Of a stretch of DNA of 64,000 nucleotides, positions 37,650 through 52,100 are shown piece after piece; the stretch's first letter is position 1; each line of letters begins with the position of its first letter. The notes beneath the pieces are model-generated. The model made no database searches. It had not been told where the DNA came from and worked only from the letters and a program-made list of their open reading frames with translations. This DNA is from Rotaria macrura (lineage: Eukaryota > Rotifera > Eurotatoria > Philodinida > Philodinidae). The stretch spans positions 1 to 64,000 of the forward strand of contig OENT01000946.1 in the NCBI GenBank assembly GCA_900239685.1. Reading direction: 5' to 3'. The position numbers and the translations under genes were made by a program.

Positions 37650-38020
37650 GCAGAAAAAAAGCTTCGTGTCTCAAACAACACACGTGTGTGGTTGGTTGTG
37701 ATGATGATGATGGTGTGCGAACATAAAGCGCACTTTTGGTCTATTTCATGTCCTTCTTCTTTTTTTTTTACCCTTCTACGTTGCCCGCTTCGTCCCTACA
37801 CTTATACACATACTCCCTCCCACCATCAGTTGCATGCTCTTACACGCATTTTTTTTCTACTCGCATACGAACGCACACAAGCTGCCGGGCACGAAGCAAA
37901 AGCGCGCTTGTTTTTTTCTCTTTTCTTCCTCTTTCTCTCCTTGTCTCCCTCTTTCTCAGTCGCTCTTTCTCTTGCGTTTTTCCTTTCTCTATGTTTCTTG
38001 CTTTGCTATGCGACCTTATG
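37650..38020. promoter_or_regulatory. CT-rich, CpG-containing island
   Basis: Roughly 370 bp with clearly more C, G and CpG than the surroundings (GCTGCCGGGCACG, AAAAGCGCGCTTG) and a long CTCTTT/CTCCCT tract. On the minus strand it is GAGA-like. It stands alone in an AT-rich desert about 2.3 kb upstream of the TBL1 first coding exon. A promoter or a 5' UTR exon is possible, but this is inferred from composition only. Confidence 0.3.
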
Positions 38021-38464
38021 ATCGAATACGACGTTAAGCAAGTCTGCTACTACTGCTTTTCATAGAGTAAGGAAAAAACCTAAGATAAATCTGACATATC
38101 TACATTATCATATTTAGGTCATTGAATACAATTATTAGATGAAACGAGTCTATTAGAGAAAAAACCAGACTAGCTTGTAGGAAAACAACATATTTTTCAC
38201 ATGAAAAGATAATTCAATAAAATCGGTTACACAAACAGTACACCGAAAAGCTATGCGTTTACAATAAAGAAGAAGAAAAAAAGAAACGAGAGCAACAGCA
38301 TACAGCTGATGGCTAAATGCCAAGCCATCACGACCATTTTATGAGTCATACATCATTATTTCTCTGTTCTTTCGTCGTCTTTTATTTACGCTTCCCTCGA
38401 GCAATTGCACTACGATCTCTTTTTATTATTCTAACACAACAACTATTATTACTTCGACAGGCAT

Positions 38465-38497
38465 GCACACAGACAAGCACACGCGCACACACACACA

Positions 38498-38540
<43 letters not shown>
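38465..38540. repeat. (CA)n(TA)n compound microsatellite
   Basis: CACACA/CGCACA units followed by 20 pure AT dinucleotides (38501-38540). Confidence 0.95.
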
Positions 38541-38543
<3 letters not shown>

Positions 38544-41500
38544 AATGCCTGCTTAACGTCATGCATATAATTGTTGTGTGCATTATCGAGGTCATCTATA
38601 GAAAATAAAACAGAGAAAACAGCTGTTTAATAGAAAAATAACTCGAAATACATGTGGTATCTATGATGGTACACTAAATCGTTTATACATTTTTCTTATC
38701 GTGAATCACAACGCTTTACGAAAGAAATATATTTTTTTCTTATTAAATCATAAATCCTAGCCTTGATCGGTGATTGCATAAATATGTATAGGTTGGGATT
38801 CGTTTAGTATGCATCGAATGTAAATAAAACGACTTTACTATCTAAAGCATGTGATGTATTCTCTGACAATTTCTATTTATCCCTCTAGATATACCTGAAA
38901 CTGTCATTAATATTTATAATCCTCATATAAAAGCGTCCTTGCTTGACATGAGATAATACGAAGCAAAAAAAAGTACAAGCTATGCTTAGTAATAATGCAT
39001 TACAGTGAAGTAAGGCAGTTTATAATTACAAAAAAAAGAAACGGAGGCAGCAGAGAATAGAACTATGTGGGTGTCATGGCCGGCTATTCGTTCTTTTTTT
39101 TTTCTAATGAAAGATATAATTTGCAGCACATTGGTTTAGAATGGAAAAAGTAGAAACTTTTTTTTTCTTTGAGATATTGTATTATTAATGAATTGTATAC
39201 GATAAATAATTTTTTAAAAAAAGTAGTCTGCTTCTTCTCTCGTATGAAGAATTTGAATAGAGGTATTTGTGTTCTAGACAATAGAATGTGTCATGCTTTG
39301 ATTGAAGTATATTAATTCTGAGATAAAAGAGATTGAAGATGAAAAACTGCGATACCGAACATGTATAACATTTAATTATACAAAAAGAAATGCCACTATC
39401 ATAATTAACATAACTACCGGACGATGTAATATCGGCTCGAAAGCAAAATTGTTTTCATCTACGTGCAGAAATTTTTAATCGAAAAACTATGGCAAAAAAA
39501 TATTTTATTGTTAAGTCATAGTACAAGTAACAAGTTCCTTTGAGAGAACCAAAAAAGAAACAAATCGTCACGATAATGTTAGTTAAAGTCTTATGGCTGC
39601 AGAGATTGAAAACAATCATAGGAAATTTATATCATTACTTTAATTAGAATATTCAATTCAATGATTTAGTTATTTACGGTTGAATGAATTCCTTAATTGA
39701 ACCGAGGTTTAGAAAGTCTATTCCACAAGATTAATGGAAAAGATCAAATGAGAAAAAAAAACTATAAATATTTCAGTATGTCTATTTCATAAATGTATTT
39801 ATATCATGATGATGAATAGAATGCAGACTTCTGATTTTACTTTCTAGGAAAAACAGAATTGACATTACATCCATCAGATTTTATCTCTCAAATTAATCAT
39901 GGGCGTTTAATAATGATTAAAATTCTAAATTGATCGTTAAGAAATAAAAATGATTCTTAGAACTTTAAACGACAATGATATATTTCGAAATCAATAGATC
40001 AATTTATAGACATGAATGGTTGTTTTGGTAGTAAATTAAGAAAAAACCAAAACATCTAGATCATTCTTTACAACATGGCAACTTTTACAAAACTCACTTT
40101 TCTAATATATTTATTCACTAAACTATAAGAATAGAAATGTACGATATAAAACTTGTTTACACATGTTTCCCCTGTTTCAAAAAAGCTATCTCAAGTATTG
40201 ATGTTTGTAAATATGATTAGAAATGGAAATATTTTATTTAACAGATTGAAAGCATCCTTCTTGTTCGAATATGTAATGATTTGTAAATGACATGAGATTC
40301 GAGTAAAAATAAATAAATAAGCAACGAATAATAAATATATTCTATAGAAATTCTTGAAAAATATCATTTTGGCCATTGTCAATCAGAACAAACATTTGTT
40401 TTAGATAATTCTTTTATTAAAAAAAAAAACTTAAGAAAGTCGAATCAATTTTCATTGACGTAATCTTTATAATATATTCATAATAAAAAAAAACTAAATT
40501 AACTATCGTCTATAGTATTTTTGGATAAATTTGCATAAAAGTTGCAAATTTATTGTACGAGTGTTTTACTTTATGATTTTTTTCTCATTTGATTTCTTTT
40601 ATTAATATAGGATACATATGAAAATTATCGTCTGTCTGAAAGATAAGAAAATTTCCTATGGATAATGTTGCTACATCAAAATGTGTTTATCGAAGAAATA
40701 CTTTTTGTCAAATTTATCTATAGTAAAATACGGAACTCTTTAAGTAGAATACATTTCGTTTCTATGGAGTTGCTTCATTAAAATTAATATGAAAAAAATT
40801 CACAAAGAAAAAAAAAGAGAAATTCCATAATTTCGACCAAGATTTATTTTTCAATGTGTTTCTATTTATGAAAAATACGAAGGGATTTTTTTCTTCATCT
40901 ATGTATCATTATTGATGTTTCGTGTGTTACTTATTGACATTACAATGGAATTGATTCATTTCTTTGAGTTTCATTTGCATCTCTTGATAAACTTCATTGT
41001 TTCGAATTATGAACATGCTGATTACGAACGAACAAGAGTTTTTTGTTTCATAACTACTGAATATAGAATGAATACGAATTATGAAATTCAATCAATACAA
41101 TACGCAATCAATTATTCATCATCTACTGATGAAATTTAAAAAAAAATAGAAGTTGTTACATACATGAATGCAGATTTTCTTTCTAGTTATTCGGTAAAAG
41201 CAGAAGAAAATCAGATTGTTTTTCGAAGATTTAATTCATTTACTCACATAATTAGATCATTTGGAAATAGTTCGCTGTATTGAAGTGAAAACAGAATCGA
41301 ATTCATAGTATGTAAAGGCTATCTCTAGTGTAGAACTTCATATTGACTGTTTTTTGTGAATAAGAAATCTCATTTAAGAAAGAACACGCAGATCCCTAAC
41401 AGCCACGCTGCAAATCTGATTGTATGTAAAAAATCAGATAATCATTGTAAACAAATGCAATATCCCTGGATTTTCTATTATTTATTTTCAAATTAAATCA

Positions 41501-43013
41501 TCATACATTTGTTGAAACAGCATGTCAACAGGTTTTTCTTACACTCTTATAATTTGAATGACTTGATTTATGACAAATGTTGTATTCAGTTGATGCATTC
41601 TTGAAAAACATATATTTGCACTGCACATAATAGAACATTACTTATTAGTACATGTACTATATTATATAACTATTGTAGAACTTATGGGAATTTCCTCTAG
41701 TTTGATTATTGTTTTATTCGACAATAATGGTATGAATCGCGTCAGAGGGTTCATCAAGACAGCAACATCACAGCGAAGATAATGCACGTTCAAAGAAAAA
41801 TAAGTTTTCATGTGAACTTTTACGACTTTTTCTAGGAAATCCTTATGTGACATAAGACTTTTGTTCAGTTGACTTTAATCTTGTCGAGGTCTCTGAAACT
41901 TGTGTCAAACACGTAAACAATCCCTAGACAGACAGCATATATACTATTTTTTGCATTTGATTATTCTTCTCGTTATTAACGAATAATGAAGTTCAAGACA
42001 TAAGTTTTCTAGTAGAAAACAGAAAGTGAGATTTCTCGAAGTACTATAAAATTGCATGTCAGACTTTATTTTTATTATATCCTAAACAATTATATTTAGT
42101 TGGATCGAATAAAATTAGATGAAAGGTTACCAACCAATAGAAAGCGATACCTCAAAAAGCACGACTTTTCCATAAGGAATTCATCAGAAAATTTTACTTT
42201 GAGCACTGCTCTTCTTCTTTTCTCTGTACTCTATTCATAATGGAACTGACAGTTCGATCGTTTCTACCTTGATCAAGAGATCGATGTGATGAAAGTTGAG
42301 ACAACTTTAATACCTTATAATTTATCATTACTTCTATCTATTTCCTTCAAAGAAAGAAAGAATTTGGAAGCATACAAATATAATTTCTTTTGAATAATCA
42401 AAACTAATAACATGTAACTAAAATAAAAGTTTTTTTTTTCTTAAATATTGTACATAAAACACTTCTTCTACTTTTCAAGAGTTTATTTTGAATACGTAGT
42501 TCATCGAGACTTTATCTAAATGATATTTATTTATAAATTTCTCAAGAATGTTTTTTTTTTTCATATATTTATTTTGAAGCTTTGAAAAAAAAACGTTCAC
42601 ATATGATAATCACTATCCGTTTCATGCGACTCATTTATGAATCTAAATTTGAAGCAAAAGACAAATATCTTTTGTTTTTTTTTTCAACATATAAAAATAA
42701 CACGAAACAAAAAAAAAAGAGCGAACATGAGGAACAAAAAAAAACTGATCATCAAAGAGACAGAGACACACGTCACATTGAAAAGCATAAATAAACAGAA
42801 GACAAAGTTTGTTAAAAAAACAAACAACCTACATGAAAAAACAACAAATTTCTCCTTTCTATGGTCTTTTCTATTAGGCAAATTATTGTACAACCGGTAG
42901 AATAATTTTCATGCGCATATTCGAAAATTATCAGTCATTCTCACGGACGGACATCTTAATGCGCAAGATAGAATTATTGTTATTTTTATTCTTTCTAATG
43001 AAAGGAGAACGAA

Positions 43014-43014
43014 C

Positions 43015-43045
<31 letters not shown>

Positions 43046-43085
43046 TTATAATAATGATAATAATAATATTAATAATAATATTTAT
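43014..43085. repeat. (AAT)n microsatellite
   Basis: Tandem AAT trinucleotides with a few interruptions, lying just 3' of the stop codon of the large minus-strand gene, so probably in its 3' UTR. Confidence 0.9.
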
Positions 43086-43132
43086 ATAATTATATATTTA
43101 TATAATCTATTGTATTTATTATCTACACTAAC

Positions 43133-46100
43133 TTAAACTTTTTTCTTATGAGCACGAAAGAGTCTTTCGAAAACGTTCATCTTTTTCGTATTATCATGTT
43201 TATCATTGGTCAATGAAAGTTCATCTAAAATATTTCCTGTTGATGTTTTCAGTGCTGAATTTGTAGTAGAAAGCTTATCATTATTCATCTCATGAGGATT
43301 ATTCATAGTAGTATAACTACTACCACCTGTCGATGAATGTGATGAATATGAATTTTGCTGTTGTAGTTCTTGTTGGTCATGCTGAGATTCAGAATTGTTT
43401 ATTGAATTTGATTCATCTGTTGGACTTGTAGATGATGATGGGATAGGAACTGAACGTTTAGTATCTTGTTTTGCCGGTGCAAAAACTGATACAGGGATGT
43501 GTCGGCGTTGACCCGTCGGAGAAGTGACACGGCCATCGTCTGTACGTTTTGACAATCTAAAATTTTTACATATTGAACGAATGAATAACAGATACACAGA
43601 ATTCAAAATAAAAGAAATACATTTTATAATCATTTCATAAATATTATTTTAAGTTTATTGTATGACAGTTTAATAATATCTATTGGGCAGAAATAATACT
43701 AGCCATATTAAACAGTGGTTCGAACCATTGATTCATGCTCGTTCGTTTGAAATGACATGAGTCGTTCATATTAAACGTAGAGATATCATAAACGAGTGGA
43801 AAATTTATCCTCTTTCGTTGAGATTTATAAAGAATCTATTTTCATTCAATAGAGAACTTTTTCATTGTACACTTAGATGAACTTAGTTTTTCAGAGAAAA
43901 TATCTCTTTGATTATGAAATATTGAAAAGAATGGACAAATATTCACTTGTGATCTTCGATCATTACATTCTGATATGTACAGTTTAGTAGGTATGTGAAG
44001 CTCATCAAATTGTATTCCAATTCTACTGTAGTTACAAGCAATAGACAGGCGATTCTTTGTTCTCTTATTCTTAGACATTTTTCACGCTTTTATTGTCATT
44101 AGAGTTTAGAAGTAAAAGTTTCGAACGAACAACTGTCAATATCTGGGTTTTTTTTCAATACGCTCTTAACTTTTATGCTATAATATGAGATCTTTGTGAA
44201 AAGCTAGATCATCACGATGTAGAGACTTGAATGCAGAGTTACACATGGTAGTATACTCGAAACTGTCTGACGTATTTTCATACAAGAGAAAATTGCATAG
44301 GAACGTCGAAGAAATATCGTTAGTATTGATTTTCTAATTTGTATCTTCAAAGAATTCATATTATTGGAGGTATTTTTTTGTCGTTTTGTTAATATTGTGA
44401 AAAATTGTGATACGCACGACTTCACACAAAATGTTGCCGTTGATTTCTCAATTAGATACAGATATTATTTCGAATGATGATCGTTATGGATGTTAATTTT
44501 TTTTCACGGCACTTACAATCGAACAGTCGAGTGATTGTTGATTGTAGTTCAAATTAGTTTCAACCAACAAAACACCTTAGTTTACGAGACAATTTTAACA
44601 CGTTTGTAGAACAAATGTATGGCAAACATATTCTTCACTAGAATTCGTTTGTAATTTAAGAAAAACAAGAAAATTCTATTGAGCTATCAATAGTAAAATT
44701 GTGAAATACGGAATATTTTGCTCATATATTTACTTGAAAGATGCATGGTCAAATTTAAGATAGTATAACAAATTGATTATATTGTGTTGAAATCGATTCA
44801 GAAAAGGATTAAGCTTCGGCAAAATACAATACAGCTGAATTTTCATGTAGAGGAAATGTAATTGTTCGGAGTAAAAATTAGTCATATGAACGATTGAATG
44901 CTTACCTATTTAGATCAGTACCAGATACATTGACATCTTTTTTATCAAGATTACTCAATATTGGCACGGAGGCTTTTGTACGCGACATTGTACTAATAAC
45001 AGATGATGTTGATGCTGATGATTGAATGTGATTATTATTTGTTGGATAACGATGGACAGGTATTGATGTACGCATTTTATTATCAATTATTTTAGGTTGA
45101 TAACTATCGTTGAATGTTATATTTTCATCATTGTCCGTATCGATTAGACTTCCATTTGAATTTCTTGTTCGAATACCATTGAGATTTTTTGTATATGTTA
45201 AATTATGTCCAGTCGATACACGTTTGTTGGATGTTGCACGATCAGATATCGTTGATCGAGGTGTTATAGGAATACGTGGTGGTGGTGCATCACGTCGTCC
45301 GTTTACGGATGTAAATTTTGATGATGGCACTGTTGAAGCATGATTATCATCTGAATCATTCATTGAGCGATTTACATGATTATTATTAACAGCACGAATT
45401 TGAGCATTTTTCAAACGTGCACGACCATCAACAGATCTTGAACGTTGACATTTACTTGTTGAATTGCTCGATATTGATATAGATTCTTGTTTATTTGCAA
45501 TAGGTGTTGAATCATCATAATCAATATCGTATGATTTCATATTATTTGATTTATTAAGTGGTTGCTGTTGTTGTTCCTGTTGCTGTTGCTGTGGTTGTTG
45601 CTGGGGTTGGGGTTGAGAAGGTGTTTTAGCTAATAAATTTGCACATAAATTTGAACTTGATTTTGATAGGGAAGATTTCGTAGCTGTATATGCAAGACGA
45701 TGAAATACAGAATCACCTGGTACATTACCATTGTTCAGTGTTGCTTGGTCTAGACGAACAAAAGAAAAAAATAATAATAATATATGACATAATTAAGCGT
45801 TTTTCTATTTTTATTTTCTCGATATTGTATTACCTGATAACAATTGTGAATGTTCATCTGGAAGTTGTTTATTTTGTTGTACATTCGTTCGTATAGATGT
45901 TGGAGGTAAACGCTGTTTCGTTAGACGTATTCGATGAACACTATCTGATGATGTTGTACTTGATGTTGATTGAGCTCGATGACGCAAATATTCATCATCT
46001 TGGTACTGATGAAAAGATTCTGATGGTACGAACGACTGATTTATTGGTCGAAAGCCATTTACGGTTGTTGGATATATTTGATGATTATATGGATTACTGT

Positions 46101-49100
46101 TATTATTATTATTGTTATTAACATTTTCACACATATATTCTGGTTGTTCATGATATAGATCACGATGTAAACGTGGAGGAACTGCAGGTGCTTCATCAGG
46201 AAAATTCATGTAAGAGTTATTCATTGAAGTATATGGATTTTGACAATTGCCGAATAATAATGATGAATAACCATTACCAACACTTGTATTATCATGATAG
46301 TTGTCATCCTGCCGCATTTGTCGACGACGTCCAATTATAGATTGATAACCAGTACTGGTAGTAGGCGTTGGTGGCATAGAACGATTCAAATTTGCCCATG
46401 GGTCAGTTTGTTGTAGATCAGGAGGATACAATGAATCTAAATTTCCTTGCCGCAGGTAACCATTAGACATTTGACGAGGCATACCATTCATATTTGCCTG
46501 ATATTGTGACGTATTCATAAGGCTATTTTGCATTTGAGAATTGAAACGTTCAAGTGCTCGACGAACACTAGAATGAAGAAATGAAAATTTTCTTTTGTAA
46601 TTATTCTCTTTGTACTTACATCGGATCATCAGAATAAGGAGTTTGATTAAGATTATTCGATGTATACATTGATGCATAAGATGGTGTAGGCAATAACTGC
46701 GGTGGAGGGTAATAATTATTTGTGAAAGGATGAACAGGTGTAAATGCAGAGGGTGGTGGATTGGAATACTGAATATCATTTTCGTTTGGTTGCTGATGAT
46801 TTCTCGGTGAAGAAACTTCTAATTTAGGTGGTGCTGTTGATTGATTTTGATGTGGACGCGTATATTCACAACTATATGCTGAATACGTTTGAGTAGGTGT
46901 AACATAATTAATAGACGCCTCTGTAGTACGAATGAAATTCGAATCCAGAGATTTCATTATTGTAGTTGGCAATGGAAAGTCTGTTGTATTCGAAGTAATT
47001 TCATTTGATGGCGACACCTCTTGCTCTTGACCTTGTTGTGTTTGAAGTTCATCGGACGAATGATTCCGTTGTAATTGATTTATATTATTGTCAGGCATTG
47101 TTGTTTCACCATTGGAAAGATCTCTTGATGAAAGCATATCTTCAGAATGTGAACGTTGACGTAGACTGGTCGACTGTTGTTGATTATTTGATGTAACATA
47201 GATTGGTTGTGTTGGTACACGTAGAATGGGTATGTCGTGTTCGTTATTCGTCATCATGTTATTTGTCGATGATTCTGACATATCAGATGATGATGTTGAA
47301 CAAAAACGTTGATGTACAGAAACATGCGGTGCTTTATTAAATGATGTTGATGGTATAGATGAATCAGGATACCGCATTTGACGACTATCATTATTTGATT
47401 GCAATGAACCAAGTGTATAACTATTTGTATACCATATTTCATTTGAATCATTATTTGTTGATGTCAATGAAGTTGCAGGATTAGGTGGTATGGTACGTTT
47501 TAAGTTGGTTTCAAGTCTCATTAATGCACGTCGAGTGATCGGATCTTGAATTTCTTCATAATTCATTGATTTTGATTGGTTTAACGAACGACTTTTTTCA
47601 TCAAAACGTTCAAGTGCACGGCGAATAATAGGATCTTGTAATTCTTCAGGTCTGACTGTATATTTATTTGGAAATTGTTGGCTTGAATCATTTGAATCAT
47701 AATTTTCATGACGATCACGAATACGTTCAAGTGTATTCAAACGACGACGACCTTCAAGCTGAAGACGATATGGTGTAAGTACTTGTTGCTCAATTGATGA
47801 TGACTGTGAAATCACTGTATTCAACGGACTGTCGGTTGATGAATTAGTAGTTAATGAATTTGAATTTTCCACTTCATTACTGGAACTATGTTCATTTTTC
47901 ATTGGCGAAGTAATTATCGTTTGTTGTTCTTGTTGTGTATGACCTTCGGGTTCAATAATCTTTGTCGATTCGTCTGTAACAGTTAAAATAAAATCACAGT
48001 GTGAAATATAGTTTTTTACAGCCTATGCAATAATGTTAATCATATGTGAAGAAGGAACAAAAAAGTGCCTTAGAGCTATACTTTTTTTTTGTTCACAGAT
48101 CGATCACACGAACATTATAATAAGTGAAGAAAAACGAAATCAACGCTTTCATTCAGTTTAGATTGATTAATTTCATCTTTAGTAGTGTCGATGGTAGCCA
48201 AGGGTCTCATATTACTTTGTTTCGTTTCTATTCGTGAAAAACGAAAGAAAGACATTTGATTGCTGCTATGGAGGTTACGATGAAAGACTAGCACCGCACA
48301 CAAAGCAAATATGAACTTTTTTTTTCTGTCGCTTTAAGCTTCATACACACGCGTTTGTATTCTTTAATGTTACTTTCTTTTTTTTTTTTTATAAATCATT
48401 AAACAAATGTCTTTTCAATTTATTCAATCTAGGTACCTATTGACCAATCGATGGATAAAAGGAAAGGAAGCAAACTTTAATGAATATCTTAAAAAATGAT
48501 TTACGGACTTTTATATTGAATATAAGTATTTTTTTCCTTAGTTATATAAAGGAGTCAATTTCGTTCTCCTTTCAATGTTTCACATAGTTGTGTGTTCGTT
48601 TTCTTTTGAATTTTTTCACTCCCTTATGTCATGCAATAGACAAAGAATATATGTTGATATAATATAGAATAATATAGTTGGTCTCCGATCAATGTTCTCA
48701 TAGAGAAAATGAAAAAAAAATGACAAAAGAGGTTCGAAACTATTCATAAAAGATATCATTGTTGAAAAGATGTCGGCATTTATGTTATAAATCTTATTAT
48801 TGAAAAAAGAAACAAGTTATCAGCGAGTGGACAAATTCAAATAATAAATCATATCTACCTACGGTTTAATTGATGACTTTGGATATCAAACGATAAGATA
48901 TATCAGTGTCTTCAATCGATTTCATTATCGTTGAAATTTATTTCAACCGTACTCAATGAGTAATCATAGTACATGCCGAGTTTCAATCTATTCTCTATGA
49001 TACTATTAACAAATAAATCATTTTTTGAAAGGTGTTTAAAATTTATATATTTCAAATATTCTTTTATTCTCATGTATTGAGTTTATTTGATGAACAGATT

Positions 49101-52100
49101 AAGAATAGATAATCTCGATAAAGTAGAAAAAAATTCTTGACAAATCTCAACTATGAACAATACGAAAGCAAACAAAGAACATTGTTTTAATTTAATATCA
49201 TATGAAATAGGGGTTTCTTTCTTGTCTGTCATTATCAATATTAAATCATTTCACAAGATAGATATCTTATATGAATCATATCATGTAACGAATAGGAATA
49301 CATATTCTATGTATTATAAGTTCATGTCGATTCCTTCAAATGTAAATGAGTTCTCATATGACACGTTCATGACTCTTGATAAGCAGCTGTCAGGTGTATA
49401 CTCACCTTGTATTTCGTTATTTTCTACCATAGCCATTGGCATTTGTTGTTCTTCTGTTTCATGATTACTCTCACTGGCTGAATTGTTTTGAATGGAACTA
49501 AATACATTTCTCGACATAGTAAAATTGATACCAATGTCGTCGAGTATTGTTTTACGTGGTCGAATGAAAGTATCACGTTGAATTGGTGCTGTTGTTGTGG
49601 CTTGTTCGTTCGTTGAAATCGAATTTAATGGTACTGGTTGATCATTTTTAAAAACATTTTCAAGTGACTTTCGTGGAGCTGATAGAGTACCTGACCATGA
49701 TGATTTACCTTTTGCCATTATTAAATTTGTTTCATCGTTACCATTTTTAGTAGCCATAGCAGCATTCATGCGTTGTTCAAAACGTTGTAATGCACGTAGA
49801 GCAATAGGATCATCTTCGGGAGGTTGATGGCATTTTATTTGTATTGGTATTTGTGATTCTTTAGATGTTATAGTCGATGATTTTTTTGAATCATCAATAT
49901 TTTCCACAATTTTCGAGAACGCTTTTTCGTAACACGATAGAACAGGATCAAATTCAAAGGCCACATCATTATTGCTGGTAATAGAAGTTCGTTTTGTTGA
50001 TGATTGTTGTGGTATTTTAGGTTCATCATCAGTTAAAATATAATCAATAGGTTCAATGGAATGATTGTTTTGTTCGGATAGTTCGTCGTCTTCATCTGGT
50101 ATTTCTTCAATTTCAATTTTCTTGTATCTTTGTTCATTGTCATCAATATTTGACATGATCGTTTTTGTTTCTATGTTATCGCATAATGCTTTTATTAAAG
50201 AATCATCTTGAAAATGTTCATGGTTGCATTGCTGTAATGTAGGTAATGGCCGTTCTTTTTCTTGCTCTTGTTCTTCTTCTTTTTTTTCTGCTCTTTCTTG
50301 CTCTAGCAAGACTGCTTGCATTAGTTCATCGTTTATTAATATTGTTCCCGATGCATGGTGTTTGTAGTTGTGTTCGACATTGCAGTTGTTCTTTTTCTCT
50401 ACATGAACATTGTCGTCGTCACAATATTCTTCTTCTTTTTTCTCTTCTTCTATTGCTTGTGGTAAAAGTTCACTAGTTTTCTCGTCAGTTGTATTTGTTG
50501 TTGGAGAAGAAGATGTTAATAACAAAGAAGAAGACGATGATGAGTTTTCATTAAATGTATCACTTGTTATAATTGAATTGTTATTATTATTTTTGTCATT
50601 ATTACGGTTGATGTTGTTGTTGTTGTTGTTGTTCTCAATTTCATTGTTGATAGTTGTTTGTTCATGTTGGTCTAAGTTATTATTACTATTATTATTATTA
50701 TTATTATTTGTGTTAGTAATTATATCTGTGTGAAAGTCTATTAAATCCGATTTTGTTTTTATTTGCATGTCTTGATTGAAGACTGTTTCGTCTGTTAATA
50801 AATTTGATATAATTGTTGATGATTGTTGAGTATCATCATTAGTTTTACTATCGTAACAAATTAGTAATGACGATGTATCTAAATGAAGTAATGATGTCAA
50901 CATATGAGAAAAAAAGTATTGATAGATATGTATATGTATAAAAGTATATGTTCAATCCTTGGTCATGTGTCATAAATGAGATCGATAGTGATCAATGAAG
51001 CGACCAACTAGTAGATTGATGAAATTTTATGTTGAAGACAAAAGTGAATGAAATGAGTAAAATATTTAAAAAGAAAAGAAAGAATTTCGTTGACCTCGAT
51101 CATTTACACGTGTATAGAAACCCTAGGGTTTTTAATGGAATTAGTACTGACGGTAATGAAGAAAAACGTCCTTCTCTATTAGTGATATTTTTGTTGTAAT
51201 AATAATAATATAAAGACGTTACCGTTCGATTGTAAATCAGCTACTTGATGATCTTGTTTTGTTTCGTCCACTACTGTTGTCATTATTAATGTGCTAAGCT
51301 CCTGAAAGTGGTTAAAAAAAATATTCTCGAGTATACATTTAAAGATATGATTGATCTTTTAGGGTTTTTTTTTCACGTCTTTTATTACATTAAAAAGAGA
51401 AAAATCTGAAACAAAATAGTTCATTTAAACAATGACTTCTACTAGTAGGCCAATGAAAAGAGCTACTTTCTGACTAGATGTGTGTGCGTGCCGTTATACA
51501 AACAATCACGGGTGAGTAGTATTTCTCAAGTGACGAATCGGTCAAGTTGATGACAAAATTATTTGGCTTCATATGAATGAGTAAAATTTAAAATCAGCTA
51601 ACATTGTTCAAAAATTTATGACTACCTACAAGACATAATACATTGTCGTCGGTAAACACAGACAGGACAAATCAAAATTTATGAAATAGTTTATATAGGA
51701 TTAATAGAAATTTTTGTTTTTCTTGTCAGATTAAGAAACATTTTTATTTGTCATATTGTAAAACCATGATCATATAGCAATATTAAATTCATTCGATACT
51801 TTCTATTGAAATATGATTTTCTTTCCTTTTAATACATAAAACCTGTTTTTTTGTGTACTACAATAGAATTGCATCATCACACAGTGTTCTGTACGATTAA
51901 GAAATGAAATCATGTGCAATCTTATCAATTAAATATGACACTTACGGGTAGATGGTTTACGTTATCTAAGAATTCGACTACATCAATATTATACTAAGCG
52001 AATAAAGTACATTGTACTCTGCATATTGACGAGAAAAATTTGTTAGTTATCTCTTCTGAATTGTAGATAATTTTGTATTCGTAGCAATCTTATCGAAGAC

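Larger units (their letters stand above)
35449..43132. other. Long gene-poor region (about 7.7 kb)
   Basis: No supported coding exon. The left end should contain the TBL1 promoter, and the right end the 3' UTR of the large minus-strand gene. It contains a CT-rich, GC-richer island at about 37650-38020 and (CA)n(TA)n and (AAT)n microsatellites. Open frames here (for example 35458-35865, 36145-36417, 40912-41139) are low-complexity or motif-free. Confidence 0.5.

Noticed and set aside
37686-38065. Ser/Phe/Leu-rich plus-strand frames
   Set aside because: They arise from the CT-rich tract in several frames at once, with no motif or splice support.
43705-43730. GGTTCGAACC resembling a tRNA B box
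   Set aside because: The flanks do not form a 5-bp T stem and no A box or acceptor stem is present. It is a simple palindrome.
50246-50733. Leu-rich plus-strand frames that look like membrane proteins
   Set aside because: They are antisense to Asn/Glu/Gln-rich coding sequence of the large minus-strand gene.
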